Below are positions 10,442 to 20,950 of a stretch of DNA of 35,252 nt, in pieces (the first letter of the stretch is position 1; each line of letters starts with the position of its first letter). Below the pieces are notes generated by a model. That model was not told where the DNA came from and searched no databases. It saw only the letters and a program-made list of their open reading frames with translations. Source of the DNA: Welwitschia mirabilis (Eukaryota; Gnetophyta; Gnetopsida; Welwitschiales); assembly GCA_051453625.1 (NCBI GenBank), contig JBOZIK010000001.1, positions 13,754,509-13,789,760 of the forward strand, read 5' to 3'. Position numbers and translations under genes: made by a program.

Positions 10442-10740
10442 GGATGTTACAATTTGATGTTAGAGCATAACTTGAAGTTTTGGGTTGTAAAAAGTTGGGT
10501 GTTACATTTTGGTATCAGAGTAGGAATAAGTTTTTCACTATAGAATTTTAAACATTACATTTTAGTATTAGAGCCTCGGTTATGATCTCAATGGGAATAA
10601 TTATGGTGAATCCATTATACATCAGAGCAATAGGTTGTGATTTCATTGGGAATAATTTGTTGTAAAGCTATTATACATTTCAACATTAGAGCCTAGGTTA
10701 TGATTTCACTAGGCATAATAATTATTAAGTTATCATAAGT
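10442..10740 (+). repeat. repeated LTR-end/PBS-like units in the T1 leader
   Basis: The phrase 'gttaca..ttt.gtat.agagc' recurs at about 10445, 10499, 10549 and 10668. Between the later copies, a block like 'ggttatgatttcantgggaataatt' recurs three times with a period of roughly 60-65 bases. The second unit is also present in T2 (about 12108-12118 and 12554-12562), so it is older than the T1/T2 split. The later units are seen only in T1. Confidence 0.65.
10452..10468 (+). other. T1 primer binding site (tRNA-Met type)
   Basis: The sequence atttgatgttagagcat follows the LTR end directly. The T2 partner reads atttggtatcagagcat on the minus strand, which matches the complement of the plant initiator tRNA-Met 3' end (TGGTATCAGAGC). 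T1 has changed by transitions plus one further base. Confidence 0.7.
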
Positions 10741-12140
10741 TTTAAACCTAGAGTCTACATTATGGTAGCAGTTAAATAAAACAATTAAAAAAATTATAAA
10801 CAATTAAGTTAAAACGCAAACCATATTTAAATCAAAAAAATTAATGAATTTAAAAATGTGATGTTTGAACAAGTACTGTGTTGAACAATAGCATTATCTG
10901 AAGTAATTTGAAGAGATAATGTAACTTTTGACTTATAGTTTTAATCAGAAGACTCAAGTTCTATAATTTCCAAGACAAAACAAAGTAATTAACAAAAACA
11001 ACCTATACTACATTACATTTTGACTAATAAAAAAGGGGGGAAAATATGATATTAATAAGTAAAAATTAAAAGACACCCACTTAAATGCAAAAGCAAAACA
11101 TTTTTATTAAAGTTAAAAGATTTTTAATTCATTGAGTTTAAAAATGACTAAAATGATGATAATAGCTCTAGCTAATACTATGACAAAATTAAACTAGTCG
11201 AAAGGCCATATAACAAATTTTTTGAGAGTTTCTAATGCCTTGAATTCCTTACTTGATAAATCACCTAGACTAGTTCAAAATCAGCTAATTTAGAATCTTT
11301 TTCTTCTACAAATGCTTTCCTTTCATACTTATCCTCTTCTAGCTCTAACATCTTATTGTTAAGTTGCTTTTTGTAGATCTTTAAGTATTCTAAAAAGTAT
11401 CAACCTCTTAATTTGAGAAGTACTATTTTGTTATTGTCAAACATACTCTAAAGAATTAAGTTGGGCCCTTAAAGATTATAACATTTAAAGTGATTTTTGT
11501 GTATCTTTATACCTATTCTAGAGTAATTAAATCACTTCTATGATGTCTTCTTTTTTCATATATTGTTTATCCAGTAATTATGTTTAACTTCTTCATCCTT
11601 AAATTATTATATTCATTAATTAAATTGGCTAAGAATCTTTGTATTTATGTACTTTCATTTATGATGATCTTGACCCTATAATAAATTGAATGTTATCTTT
11701 AAAAAGAATGTAAAACATTCATTAGATTCATTCACTAAAGAGAAATTACAAGTCAAGAAAAGTTAGAGAGATCAGAAACTCAAAACCTTCATCTAAGCTA
11801 TTCATGTTTCTTTCGATTACTCTTCTTCATTTTTTAGAATCTAAACTTTTCCTTCCATGGATAAACATAGAAACTAGAGATGATAAGACTTGGGTTATTA
11901 ATGATTCTTCTCTACTAATGTAGAAACACTTGTAACATTATGAAAGGCGCTTCTATTTGAGTGTTGTAGTCTTTCTTATGTTTCTGTGTTCTTGGGTATA
12001 ATTATGTAACTTAAAGCACATGCTAGTTTTATTTTGTTTACTCCCAGTCATTTGTATAAATTTATCCAACCAAAATCTTATTTTTTCTTTAATACCAAAA
12101 TGTAACATCTAACTTTTTACAATCCAAAAATTCAAGTTAT
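10741..12140. other. interior between the facing T1 and T2 LTRs
   Basis: The left part (10741-11100) is A-rich and carries a polypurine tract near 11030-11044 (aaaaaggggggaaaa). The right part reads on the minus strand away from the T2 PBS and includes a decayed coding fragment. The sequence 11950-12140 appears again after the gap at 12309-12408. There is no intact gene. The T1-T2 junction lies somewhere between about 10760 and 11250 and cannot be placed more exactly by eye. Confidence 0.5.
11265..11500 (-). pseudogene. coiled-coil-like coding fragment inside T2
   Basis: From about 11399 down to a stop at 11265 the minus strand is open for 44 codons, with charged, Leu-spaced residues (NNKMLELEEDKYERKAF). 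Just upstream, in another frame, LRAQLNSLEYV near 11440-11470 has the same character. It lies about 750 bases downstream of the T2 PBS on the same strand, where gag would be expected. I do not recognise the protein. It could be a gag coiled coil or chance; the local lack of stops in such AT-rich DNA favours former coding sequence. Confidence 0.35.
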
Positions 12141-12155
12141 GCTCTGATACCAAAT
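12141..12155 (-). other. T2 primer binding site (tRNA-Met type)
   Basis: The minus strand reads atttggtatcagagc directly after the LTR end 'gatggatgttaca'. A second copy with one transition lies at 12597-12611, because the flanks of the 12309-12408 gap are the same sequence. It points left, so the T2 interior lies to the left, towards T1. Confidence 0.75.
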
Positions 12156-12611
12156 TGTAACATCCATCTTTTTATAACTTAAATATTCAGATGATATAAA
12201 ATAAATCACATGTAGCCCATACTCTTTAAGTAATTATAAGTTCTTTTTAGTAATAAATTTTCCTAATATGACCCTCTCCTTCATGATATTTTAAATATTC
12301 CATCTTTTNNNNNNNNNNNNNNNNNNNNNNNNNNNNNNNNNNNNNNNNNNNNNNNNNNNNNNNNNNNNNNNNNNNNNNNNNNNNNNNNNNNNNNNNNNNN
12401 NNNNNNNNTTCTATATAAGTGTTGTAGTCTTTCTTATGTTTTTGTATTCTTGGGTATAATTATGTAACTTAAAGCACATGAGTTTTAGTTTGTTTACTCC
12501 CTGTCATTTGTATAAATTTATCCAACCAAAATCTTTTTTTTGCTTTAATACCAAAATGTAACATCTAACTTTTTACAATTCAAAACTTCAATTTATGCTC
12601 TAATACCAAAT

Positions 12612-13426
12612 TGTAACATTCATCTTTTTATAACTTAAATATTCAGATGATATAAAATAAATCACATGTGGCCCATACTCTTTAACTAATTATAAGTTCT
12701 CTTTAGTAATAACTTTTCCTACTATGACCCTCTCCTCCATGATATTTTAAATGTTCCATCTTTTCATAAATAAATAAAAAAAACTTATTATAAGATATGA
12801 TGAAATAATGATTAATTCAAAGTAATGGCCTAATAATTTTATTAAAATTATGGAATAGTAGTAATTCAATAAAATTAATGATCTTTGAATAATTATTTTA
12901 ACAAGTTATATTAAAGATTCTAAAATTGAATGTAGAAGTTTTTAACAATAAAATATGAAATTTATTACATTAACAATGAAAATATAAAGATTTTTAACAA
13001 GAAAATAAAAAATTATTATATTTGCTATTACTTGTTCAAGAAGGTTTAATAAAAAATATACAGGATTTAATTTGGAAATCATTCTCAAGATCACAATAAT
13101 TACATCATTGAGAAATTTAATATTCATAAAAGGACTATAAGTTTCACTCTAAAATAATTTCTTAACATAAACTAGAAATGATAATGTCTACTTTCTATGC
13201 TCTCATCGGCGATTAAGCTCTAGTTTTTCTACCTATTCACATAAGAATTTGAAGTAAGAACTATGAAAATTTCACAACTCCTAGTATGGTCTAAGCAAGG
13301 TAAGATAAATATTGAAGGATTTCAAGTCTAAAATAGCAAGGTAAGAATCAACAATTTCCAAGAAATGATGATCTTATAGAAATAATATGATAATAACTAG
13401 TTTTCTATAAATTTTTCATGTATGTA

Positions 13427-13469
<43 letters not shown>

Positions 13470-13759
13470 CAATTCTCTTCACTACTACATTCAGTAATCT
13501 ATTGAATTGATTATCTCATTTGATAATTTATGGGTTTTTCATAATATTTTTTTTATATATTCTCTTAATCCACTATCTCATTTGGTAATCTATGAAGTCC
13601 ACTGCCTAATACAATGATCTATGGTTTTATCAATCCCATTGCTTCATTTAGTGATTTATGGGTTCTCACATTCCACTACCTCATTCAGTAATATGTGAAA
13701 TAATCATATCATAAGATCACAAGAATCCAAGGTATTAGAAGAAGTATGAGTAAGATAAA
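12612..13759 (-). repeat. T2: 5' LTR, inverted relative to T1, truncated
   Basis: This is the reverse complement of T1 from about 9350 to 10451. It contains the 'cctcattcagtaat' motif array, the 'ctagtatggtctaagcaagg' segment near 13285 and the LTR end with PBS. Homology stops at about 13757, where a G-family LTR end begins, so about 900 bases of the distal LTR, including the promoter, are missing. Part of the LTR (12156-12308) also appears before the gap at 12309-12408. A (TA)n tract present here is absent from T1. Confidence 0.7.
13421..13467. repeat. (TA)n microsatellite
   Basis: An uninterrupted TA run covers about 13433-13467, with TATG-type variants at its left edge. The matching place in T1 (about 9645-9660) has only 'aatatatg', so the tract grew after the two LTRs separated. 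Confidence 0.9.
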
Positions 13760-13892
13760 TGTTGCGATGTGTATTTGTGCAATGTTTCATGCTTCAATCT
13801 TAATCCTGTTAATTATAAATAAGATGCAAAATACAACACGTTAGTATAGATGGAGTGATCCGAATGTCGTAATTCCGTCGAAGGCCAATGGT
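13760..13892 (-). repeat. G3: terminal fragment of a G-family LTR
   Basis: It starts tgttgcgatgtgtatttgtg and continues through 'cgttagtatagatgg' to 'gaaggccaatgg', matching the first 130 bases of the G2 and G1 LTRs (plus-strand view). It ends in a 100-N gap (13893-13992). The sequence after the gap is not clearly LTR. It is a third G insertion, or a remnant, in the same orientation as G1 and G2, and abuts the truncated T2 LTR exactly at its terminus. Confidence 0.6.
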
Positions 13893-13992
13893 NNNNNNNN
13901 NNNNNNNNNNNNNNNNNNNNNNNNNNNNNNNNNNNNNNNNNNNNNNNNNNNNNNNNNNNNNNNNNNNNNNNNNNNNNNNNNNNNNNNNNNNN

Positions 13993-14583
13993 CTTGTGTT
14001 GATGTTCTTTCTTATTTCATGGACCAATGCATAAAATTTTAAATGAAGTCTCTCTCAGTCCATAATGCTTTAATAATCCTCACTAGTTATCTAACTGTCA
14101 CTTTTATACTTTTCATTTATTTTTCATGCATTTCTTTAACAAAACCTTTTCTTTAAAGATTTTAGTTTTTCTTAATGATTTTAAATTAGATTTTTATTTT
14201 AGATTAGATATAGAATGATTATATTCATTTATAATAAAACTAGTATCACCTGATAGTGTAGTTCTCATGGGACAACTTAAGCATTATGATTTGTATAATC
14301 ATTTTCTTAAGCCTTTTCATTTAGGAAATCCTGAATTCCACTCATTTCATATAATAGCCATTACTATCTTAAACCTTATCACACACCACTTTCATCATGA
14401 CTNNNNNNNNNNNNNNNNNNNNNNNNNNNNNNNNNNNNNNNNNNNNNNNNNNNNNNNNNNNNNNNNNNNNNNNNNNNNNNNNNNNNNNNNNNNNNNNNNN
14501 NNATGACTTTATTTCATAAGGCTTTTTAATCATCCATCTTATTATATTACTATGAGCTTATGAGACTTACTAATCCTGGGTAG
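13993..14583. other. unassigned sequence between G3 and G2
   Basis: No recognisable gene or repeat family. A 79-codon plus-strand frame at 14267-14506 is 45 codons of sequence followed by Ns and looks like chance. A 100-N gap lies at 14403-14502, with 'atgact' on both sides. It is probably either the rest of the G3 insertion or the target DNA of G2. Confidence 0.3.
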
Positions 14584-15672
14584 TGGTGCAGTGTGTATTT
14601 ATGCAATGCTACATCCTTAGTTGAATCCTATCAATTACAAATATATGCATAAATGCAACACACTAATATAGATGAGAGTTGACTTGAACGTTGTAATTAG
14701 TCAAAGGCCCAGGCTAGAGCAAGAAAGTTTATTTTCATAAGAAAACACTTTGTATTTTAACTATAGAAATAAATTGCAATGCATGAAAATAATAATGCCA
14801 ACACACTTGTACAAAGCTAATCTAGAAAGTTAAAAGAATAATGCACCTAAACTAATAATGTACAACATTAAAAGATTGACATCATAACCTATATCACTAA
14901 AGAAACTATTACAAAGTCTGAAGCAACATAAGCTATGAGAGTTAAAAACAAACATGCATAGGAATTAAAAAGAAATGTTTTGTATTACATCTCGAACAAC
15001 ATCCATGTCATAAAGTAGCTGCACCTCAGTGGAGGAAGCTTTACCTAATACTAAGGAAGACATCTCTCTACAACTACAAGAATGGATATCTAGCCTTTTG
15101 ATCTCCTATCCCCAGAATTGCTAGTGCAAACAAAGATAACCAAAAGTTGAGGGTGGAACTAATATTTATTAATATAAATACATAATAAAATAGATAGACA
15201 GCTATAGGTAAAACCCTAACGACCGTGATAAAAGAAATAAATAAATAAATAGTAGAAGTTAGATGAATGTCTAATGAGCCATTATAATAGTGTCATCTAA
15301 CCGGTCATCCAAATAATAAAGGAGATGATGCCACCTCATAAATGATCTATGTTATCTACCAAATTGATTATAATCAGCATTCCTATTGGAAACAATTATT
15401 CTATCATCTATATAGTCATTTGGACAATGAGGTGAATAATGGGCTTTTACAAATGTTTCATAAATGCATCAACCTCAATGTTTTATAGGAAGTTTATCTT
15501 AGGAATGTGAAGTATTAAGAATTACTATGAATACTGTAAAATGTCATGGAGATTGCATGTTTTTGTCTTTTTCATATCAGCTCTTCATTATTGTGGAAAT
15601 TGAGGATTTACTTATCTATTATCCTACAAAATCACTTATAATATCCTATCACATATGTGTAAGTTGGCAACA
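14584..15672 (-). repeat. G2 3' LTR
   Basis: In plus-strand view it runs from tggtgcagtgtgtatttatg to 'aagttggcaaca'. It aligns with the 5' LTR, for example 'aaatatatgcataaa' (about 14638), the 'actttgtattttaactatag' block (about 14748) and 'ggaagacatctct' (about 15054). No PBS precedes it at the left, as expected for a 3' LTR of a minus-strand element. The start could equally be 14587. A 79-codon frame at 15527-15766 crosses the LTR end and is not a gene. Confidence 0.75.
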
Positions 15673-16207
15673 TAATATAGCTCTTCACTTAGCCTTGTCA
15701 TTAGCTATAAAAATAGATGGCAAACCATGTTTGCGAGCCAACTTATTTAACAATAAAAATAACTAAGATACTTAAGGAAATCATATTAGAATTTTTTTAA
15801 AAAAATCTCAGAGATACAAAATAAATCATGAGAAATCAGAAAAATTAAACATTTCACTTACTTAAAGCTTAGTGAGTTAGTCACCTAGGTCATGGTCCTG
15901 ATGATGATGGGGATAATAGGCTCAAAAAACATTTTTAAAATTAGGAACTTGTGATAGAATTTTTATTTAAATACATAATTAGTAAATGTAATAAGAAGGC
16001 CCTCATTAAATCAAACAGTAATAGAAAAAATTTTGCTAAAGTAAAATTGATCCTCATCATGTGAAAATTAAAGATAGATATAAAAATTCAAAGAAAAGTT
16101 AGTACACCATGCTAAAACAAAAATGATATTTCTATATAAAATTAGAGAGTTTTTAGTTAAAAAAATACATAAAGGGGGAGAAACAAAATAAGACAAAATC
16201 ACTTCCC
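15673..16207 (-). other. G2 non-coding tail before the 3' LTR
   Basis: This is the spacer between the stop of the extra ORF and the 3' LTR. I could not recognise the polypurine tract that should lie next to 15673 on the minus strand. A purine run at 16164-16177 is on the wrong strand for this element. Confidence 0.45.
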
Positions 16208-17504
16208 TTATTGACGCATGATAACTTTAGGCTCGATAGCTAGCTCAAGGGTAGGAGAAGAAGAAGAAAGATGCTTAAGATAAGTAGGGAAATAAAGGTC
16301 CAAAAATGTGGAAATAGATCTGGCCATCTCATTGCCCTAGACACATGCAACCTCTGGTAAGTTAACTATGATACTTTGTTAGATAGAAATAACATGCTGA
16401 TACATGTCAACAATATGATCCTCAAAGTGCTTAATCTTCCTCTCAATAGACAGGATCCTATACTCTAATGTCTACTGCTTCTTATTAAGTCTCTGAATCC
16501 TTTGGAAAAGTGCCTAGATACCTCTATCTATTAAACCTCTAATGGTCTTATTGGTCTCTATCAAGAGGGCCTGTATCTGCTCAAGTAAAGCCTCAACTAT
16601 AGGTCTTTATACCTGAGGCCTATCTACCTCTTCTATAACCTATATGTCCATGTCATATAGATAGTGAGATGAAGTCTGAATCTGCATTAAGTACTACTCA
16701 TCCATGGGCTCTGGTATCCCAAACTATTTAAAAGGTGCTGAGAGGAGACATTGGTAATCAAGAGTCTAAAGCTATTATGCCTTTATCATAGATCTGAGTC
16801 TCCTCTAAATAAACATGAAGAGATCCATCTGCTCCCCTTATCTAGATGCTACCAAAATCTATAAATGAGCTACCATCATGACTATTTTGAAAGAATGGAC
16901 TAATGTTATAGAGTAGTCCTCTATGTAAAACTCTATATGTGGAGATCAATTGAGTAATAAGTACCCCTCATCTATTCATAGTAAGGTTTTCTTGTATATA
17001 TAATATACCACCATATGCTTAGCACTCCTTAGTTCCACCAATTGAGTGAATATTCATGCTCCCAAGCCCATTAAGATCGATAGTCACTGTAATATGGGAT
17101 AGAAGAATTGCTATCTCATGATCCTGTATATACGTAAAAATCATATCTTGCAGCCGACCATGAGCATATGATTACCTCTCAATATGCATGCTATCATAAA
17201 ATTTCTTCATCTTTGAAATATAATATTATTCTTGTGCATATTTAATCCACCTAAGCTGGAGAACTGTGAGTCTCTGATCCACCTCCAGCTTAATATAGCT
17301 CATAAAGTCTCTAAAGTATCTCTTAACATGAATAGTGGTGGTCTGAATTATTAATGAGCATTCGTGCTGAGGTGGTAAATGTGCTGGCTTTACATGCTTT
17401 ATCTTTGATAGCACTATGGGGCCTGCCTCCTATCCTATGACTTTGACCTTAGCCTTAGCCTATTTGGATCTACATGTACAGGGCCTACTCAATTGAAAAC
17501 ACAT
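16208..17504 (-). pseudogene. G2 extra 3' ORF with basic N-terminus and coiled-coil C-terminus
   Basis: This is a decayed ORF of about 430 codons downstream of integrase, on the same strand as pol. It starts at ATG 17504 (MCFQLSRP) and continues with a Lys/Ala-rich basic stretch (AKAKVKVIG), a middle part with VKRYFRDFMSYIKLEVD, FTYIQDHEIAILLSHIT and YRVLHRGLLYNISP, and a C-terminal 150 residues rich in regularly spaced Leu/Ile (VEALLEQIQALLIETNK; LSIERKIKHFEDHIVD). It ends at TAA 16208-16210. Most stops are former Trp or Gln codons; one frame change lies near 16690. Local G+C is higher than around it. I saw no membrane segment, so it does not look like a classical envelope protein. The middle part recalls the 'putative plant transposon protein' domain found near plant gypsy elements, but that needs a profile search. 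Confidence 0.6.
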
Positions 17505-18001
17505 AAAAGCATCATGTGAAAATGGAAAAACATGTCAAGATTATCACATGGATGCATAATAGCGATCCCTTAAAATTGATAAAAAGTATGAAAAAGAAAA
17601 TATGTCATGCCCCTTATAAAAGTTGCAATGCATTTCAAATTGCCTAAACATGAGAAAAAAATGTGAAATACGTGAAAACTTTAAAAGTTGTATTTTTAAT
17701 GGGACCCATGTGTAGTGAAAATTCGAAGTGCTCAAATAAAAAATCTAATCTAATAGAGTAATAGAACATATTAAATTGATTAAGTTTGCTTAAATGACTA
17801 CTACATTTCAACCTACAATTTGTAAGAAAATAAGTGTAAAAGATGGTAAATTTAAAAAACCTCATAAGACACACAATTATTCATAACTCAAAAAATACGT
17901 GGTGAAATTCAAACCCATAGTCCCAATTTAAAGATCATGAAAATATAAGCGATATACATGAAAAATACACATCAAAAGGCTAAAAATAAGAAAAAAATTA
18001 A
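17505..18001. other. G2 spacer upstream of the extra ORF
   Basis: AT-rich, non-coding. Minus-strand open frames of 60-76 codons here recur nearly unchanged at 18590-18820 because the whole block is repeated across the next gap. They are low-complexity (Phe, Leu, Tyr) and I regard them as chance. Confidence 0.5.
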
Positions 18002-18101
18002 NNNNNNNNNNNNNNNNNNNNNNNNNNNNNNNNNNNNNNNNNNNNNNNNNNNNNNNNNNNNNNNNNNNNNNNNNNNNNNNNNNNNNNNNNNNNNNNNNNN
18101 N

Positions 18102-18450
18102 GACCATGAGCATATGATTACCTCTCAATATGCATGCTATCATAAAATTTCTTCATATTGGAAATATAATATTATTCTTGTGCATATTTAATCCACTTAA
18201 GCTAGAGATCTATGAGTCTCTGATCTACCTCTAGCTCAATATAGCTCATAAAGTCTCTGAAGTATCTCTTAACATGAATAGTGGTGGTCTGAATTATTAA
18301 CAAGCATTTGTGCTAAGGTGGTGAATGTGCTGGCTTTACATGCTTTATCTTTAGCAGCACTATGGGGTCTTCCTCCTATCCTATGACTTTGGCCTTAGCC
18401 TTAGCCTATTTAGATCTACGTGAATAGGGCCTACTCAATTGGAAACACAT
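18102..18450 (-). pseudogene. second copy of the N-terminal part of the G2 extra ORF
   Basis: It repeats 17158-17504 at a few percent divergence. It begins at ATG 18450 with MCFQLSRPYSRRSK, then AKAKAKVIG, KIKHVKPAHSPP and VKRYFRDFMSYIELEVD, and breaks off at the gap 18002-18101. The whole block 17158-18001 is repeated as 18102-18945, so this is most likely the other end of an unmerged overlap or the second haplotype, not a second gene. It is useful because it supports the start codon and N-terminal frame independently. Confidence 0.6.
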
Positions 18451-20940
18451 AAAAACATCATGTGAAAATGGAAAGACATTTCAAGATTATCATATGGATG
18501 CATAATAATGATCCCTTAAAATTGATAAAACATATGAAAAAGAAAATATATCCTACTCCTTCTAAAAGTTGCAATTCATTTCAAATTGCCTAAACATGAG
18601 AAAAAAATGTAAAATACGTGAAAACTGTAAAAGTTGTATTTTCAATGGGACCCATGTGTAGTAAAAATTCGAAGTGCTCAAATAAAAAATCTAATCTAAT
18701 AGAGTAACAGAACATATTAAATTTATTAATTTTGCTTAAATGACTACTACATTTCAACCTACAATTTGTGAGAAAATAAGTGTAAAAGATGGTAAATTTA
18801 AAAAACCTCATAAGATGCACAATTATTCATAACTCAAAAAACACATGATGAAATTCAAACCCATAAGTCCCAAATTAAAGATCATGAAAATCCAAGTGAT
18901 ATACATGAAAAATACACGTTAAAAGGCTAAAAATAAGAAAAAAATTAAAAAAAAGGAAAGATAAACATACCTCATTTTTGCAAATTTGGTGAAATCTCAA
19001 GAATCTAGATACAAAATCAAGTGAGACAAGATCTAGAATGCTAGCATAGTATAGAAGGATCATTGTCTCTCAAAGGAATAAGTAAAAATGATGAAGAAAT
19101 AAGAAAAAATAAGGGAAAATGATTTGGACCATAGTTATATCTCATTGTCGTCTAGTCGCATCATCTAGATGATAGCCCTAAGATGACTCTTAGAAAAAAT
19201 CATGCTGTCATCCTCCCAGTGTTATCTGGATGACTAAGTAGACAATAGGATAAAGTTTTACAAAAATAAAGATATCAGATAACAAACTAAGGCTTGTATA
19301 TGATCATCTAAGTATCAAATTTTAATAGAAAAACTCAAAAAAACAAAAAAGAGAAAGAAAACCAGGAAAATTAAGAGAAAAAGGAAAAAAATCATAAAAG
19401 AAAAACTATGGCTAAGGAAAACAAACTAACTAAGTTAGAACTTGATAGTAAAAGCTATGTGAATGTGCCTAAATATAAAAAGGAAAACAAGGTAAACTCA
19501 AAACTTCATAAGCTACAAGGAAACTCATGAAAACTATGAAAATAGAAAAGATGTTCTTTTGAATTCAATGTTAACTATAAAATGATATGAACATAAAAGA
19601 ATAGTAAGAAAACTACTAAACGTTAAGGCCCTATGTAAGAATTAGAAAATGCATAAATGACTTTAAAATAACAAACTTAAAAACCAAAGAANNNNNNNNN
19701 NNNNNNNNNNNNNNNNNNNNNNNNNNNNNNNNNNNNNNNNNNNNNNNNNNNNNNNNNNNNNNNNNNNNNNNNNNNNNNNNNNNNNNNNNNNAACAAACTT
19801 AAAAACCAAAGAAACATAAAATAAAAATGGACACAAGGAATAATGAGAAGATTGCTTACCTATCCTAAGTACTAACATAGAAACTTCCAAGGAAGACATT
19901 ATAAAGCCACCTAAGTAAATATGCATGAAAAAATGTATAAACTTCATAAACTTCCATTTTAAAAGATAGTGGTTATGACAATATTAAAACTCAAATGCTT
20001 AGATTAATTAATGTTAAGATTAAAGACTACTTATAAATGAACTCACTTACTCTCATTTCATTAATACACCTGAAAAGTGAAATAACCAAGTGGGAATACT
20101 AAGAGTCTAGAAAATAAGTAATACTTCTAATAACACCAAAAACACCATTCATCCTATAGTTTTAAAGTTTATTACAACTTTTTCCATGATGAGGGGAGTG
20201 CAACTATAGTTAAAGGAGTAAGTCCCCATGAAGCATGGTCAACTGACCCCTAGTGGAGTTTCCACAGCTACCAACAGTGCTAAAGGTTCCTATCGGAAAC
20301 ATTTACCATGGTATGGTAGAACATCATGGTGATCATGTATTTTTTTAAGCATAAAATATAATAGATTATGATCATTATTTTTTTCTTTTTTTGTATTTTT
20401 GTTGGAAAAAAAATTATCATATGATTACAAACTCAAAAAGACAAAGTTAAATAAGTAAGTAAGATAAAANNNNNNNNNNNNNNNNNNNNNNNNNNNNNNN
20501 NNNNNNNNNNNNNNNNNNNNNNNNNNNNNNNNNNNNNNNNNNNNNNNNNNNNNNNNNNNNNNNNNNNNNTATGATCATTAATTTTTTCTTTTTTTGTCTT
20601 TTTTTGGGAAAAAATTATCATATGATTACAAACTCAAAAATACAAAGTTAAATAAGTAAGTAAGATAAAAGATAGAAAAGAACACTTCTAAATAACCAAA
20701 GATCTTAACATCATTAGGAAAAAAGCATAATAACTAAGGCATCTTACTTCAAAGTGAAGTCCATAGATATGAGAATGTCTCAATATTGGATGAATCCAAT
20801 CTTAACATTATAAAATACCCAATTACAAACACTAGTCATGAAACTTCATAAAGTAATACAAAATTCAAGTTTAAAAGATGATCAGATGACATCACAACAT
20901 CTACCAAAGAAATAAGTTAAGAAAGAACTCATATAATGAT
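18451..20940. other. G2 long spacer between integrase and the extra ORF
   Basis: About 2.5 kb without a gene. 18451-18945 repeats 17505-18001. Around 19130-19240 are several 'tcatctagatga' and 'tcatcc' words, including the perfect palindrome TCATCTAGATGA at 19161-19172. 19300-19480 is strongly A- and purine-rich on the plus strand. 20160-20330 has clearly higher G+C ('ccatggtatggtagaacatc') but no open frame. Gaps at 19692-19791 and 20470-20569 have repeated flanks. Confidence 0.5.
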
Positions 20941-20950
20941 AGAAAGAAAG

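Larger units (their letters stand above)
8392..10451 (+). repeat. T1: 5' LTR of a second retrotransposon family
   Basis: The 3' border is firm: 'gatggatgttaca' ends at 10451 and a tRNA-Met-type PBS follows. The left border is uncertain and may lie anywhere between the G1 LTR end and about 8950. Positions 9350-10530 are matched in inverted orientation by 12500-13757 (T2). The LTR contains a TATA-like promoter near 8948, a 12-bp minisatellite and six scattered copies of a 'gaatgaggtagtgg' motif. The lineage is not resolved; the 'gttaca-atttggtatcagagc' junction is common in plant gypsy chromoviruses. Confidence 0.6.

Noticed and set aside
13421-13467. Replication origin or regulatory AT tract
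   Set aside because: It is a simple TA microsatellite that arose within one LTR copy and is absent from its partner.
16164-16177. Polypurine tract for the G2 3' LTR (aaagggggagaaac)
   Set aside because: It is on the plus strand and about 500 bases from the LTR; G2 reads on the minus strand, so it cannot serve this element.
16208-17504. Envelope gene of an endogenous retrovirus-like element
   Set aside because: The position fits, but no signal peptide or membrane segment is visible, and the C-terminal coiled coil and basic N-terminus point elsewhere.
17644-17874. 76-codon minus-strand frame repeated at 18590-18820, looking like a conserved small protein
   Set aside because: The apparent conservation comes from the repeated gap flanks. 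The sequence is Phe/Tyr/Leu-rich as expected for AT-rich DNA, with no start-context or motif support.
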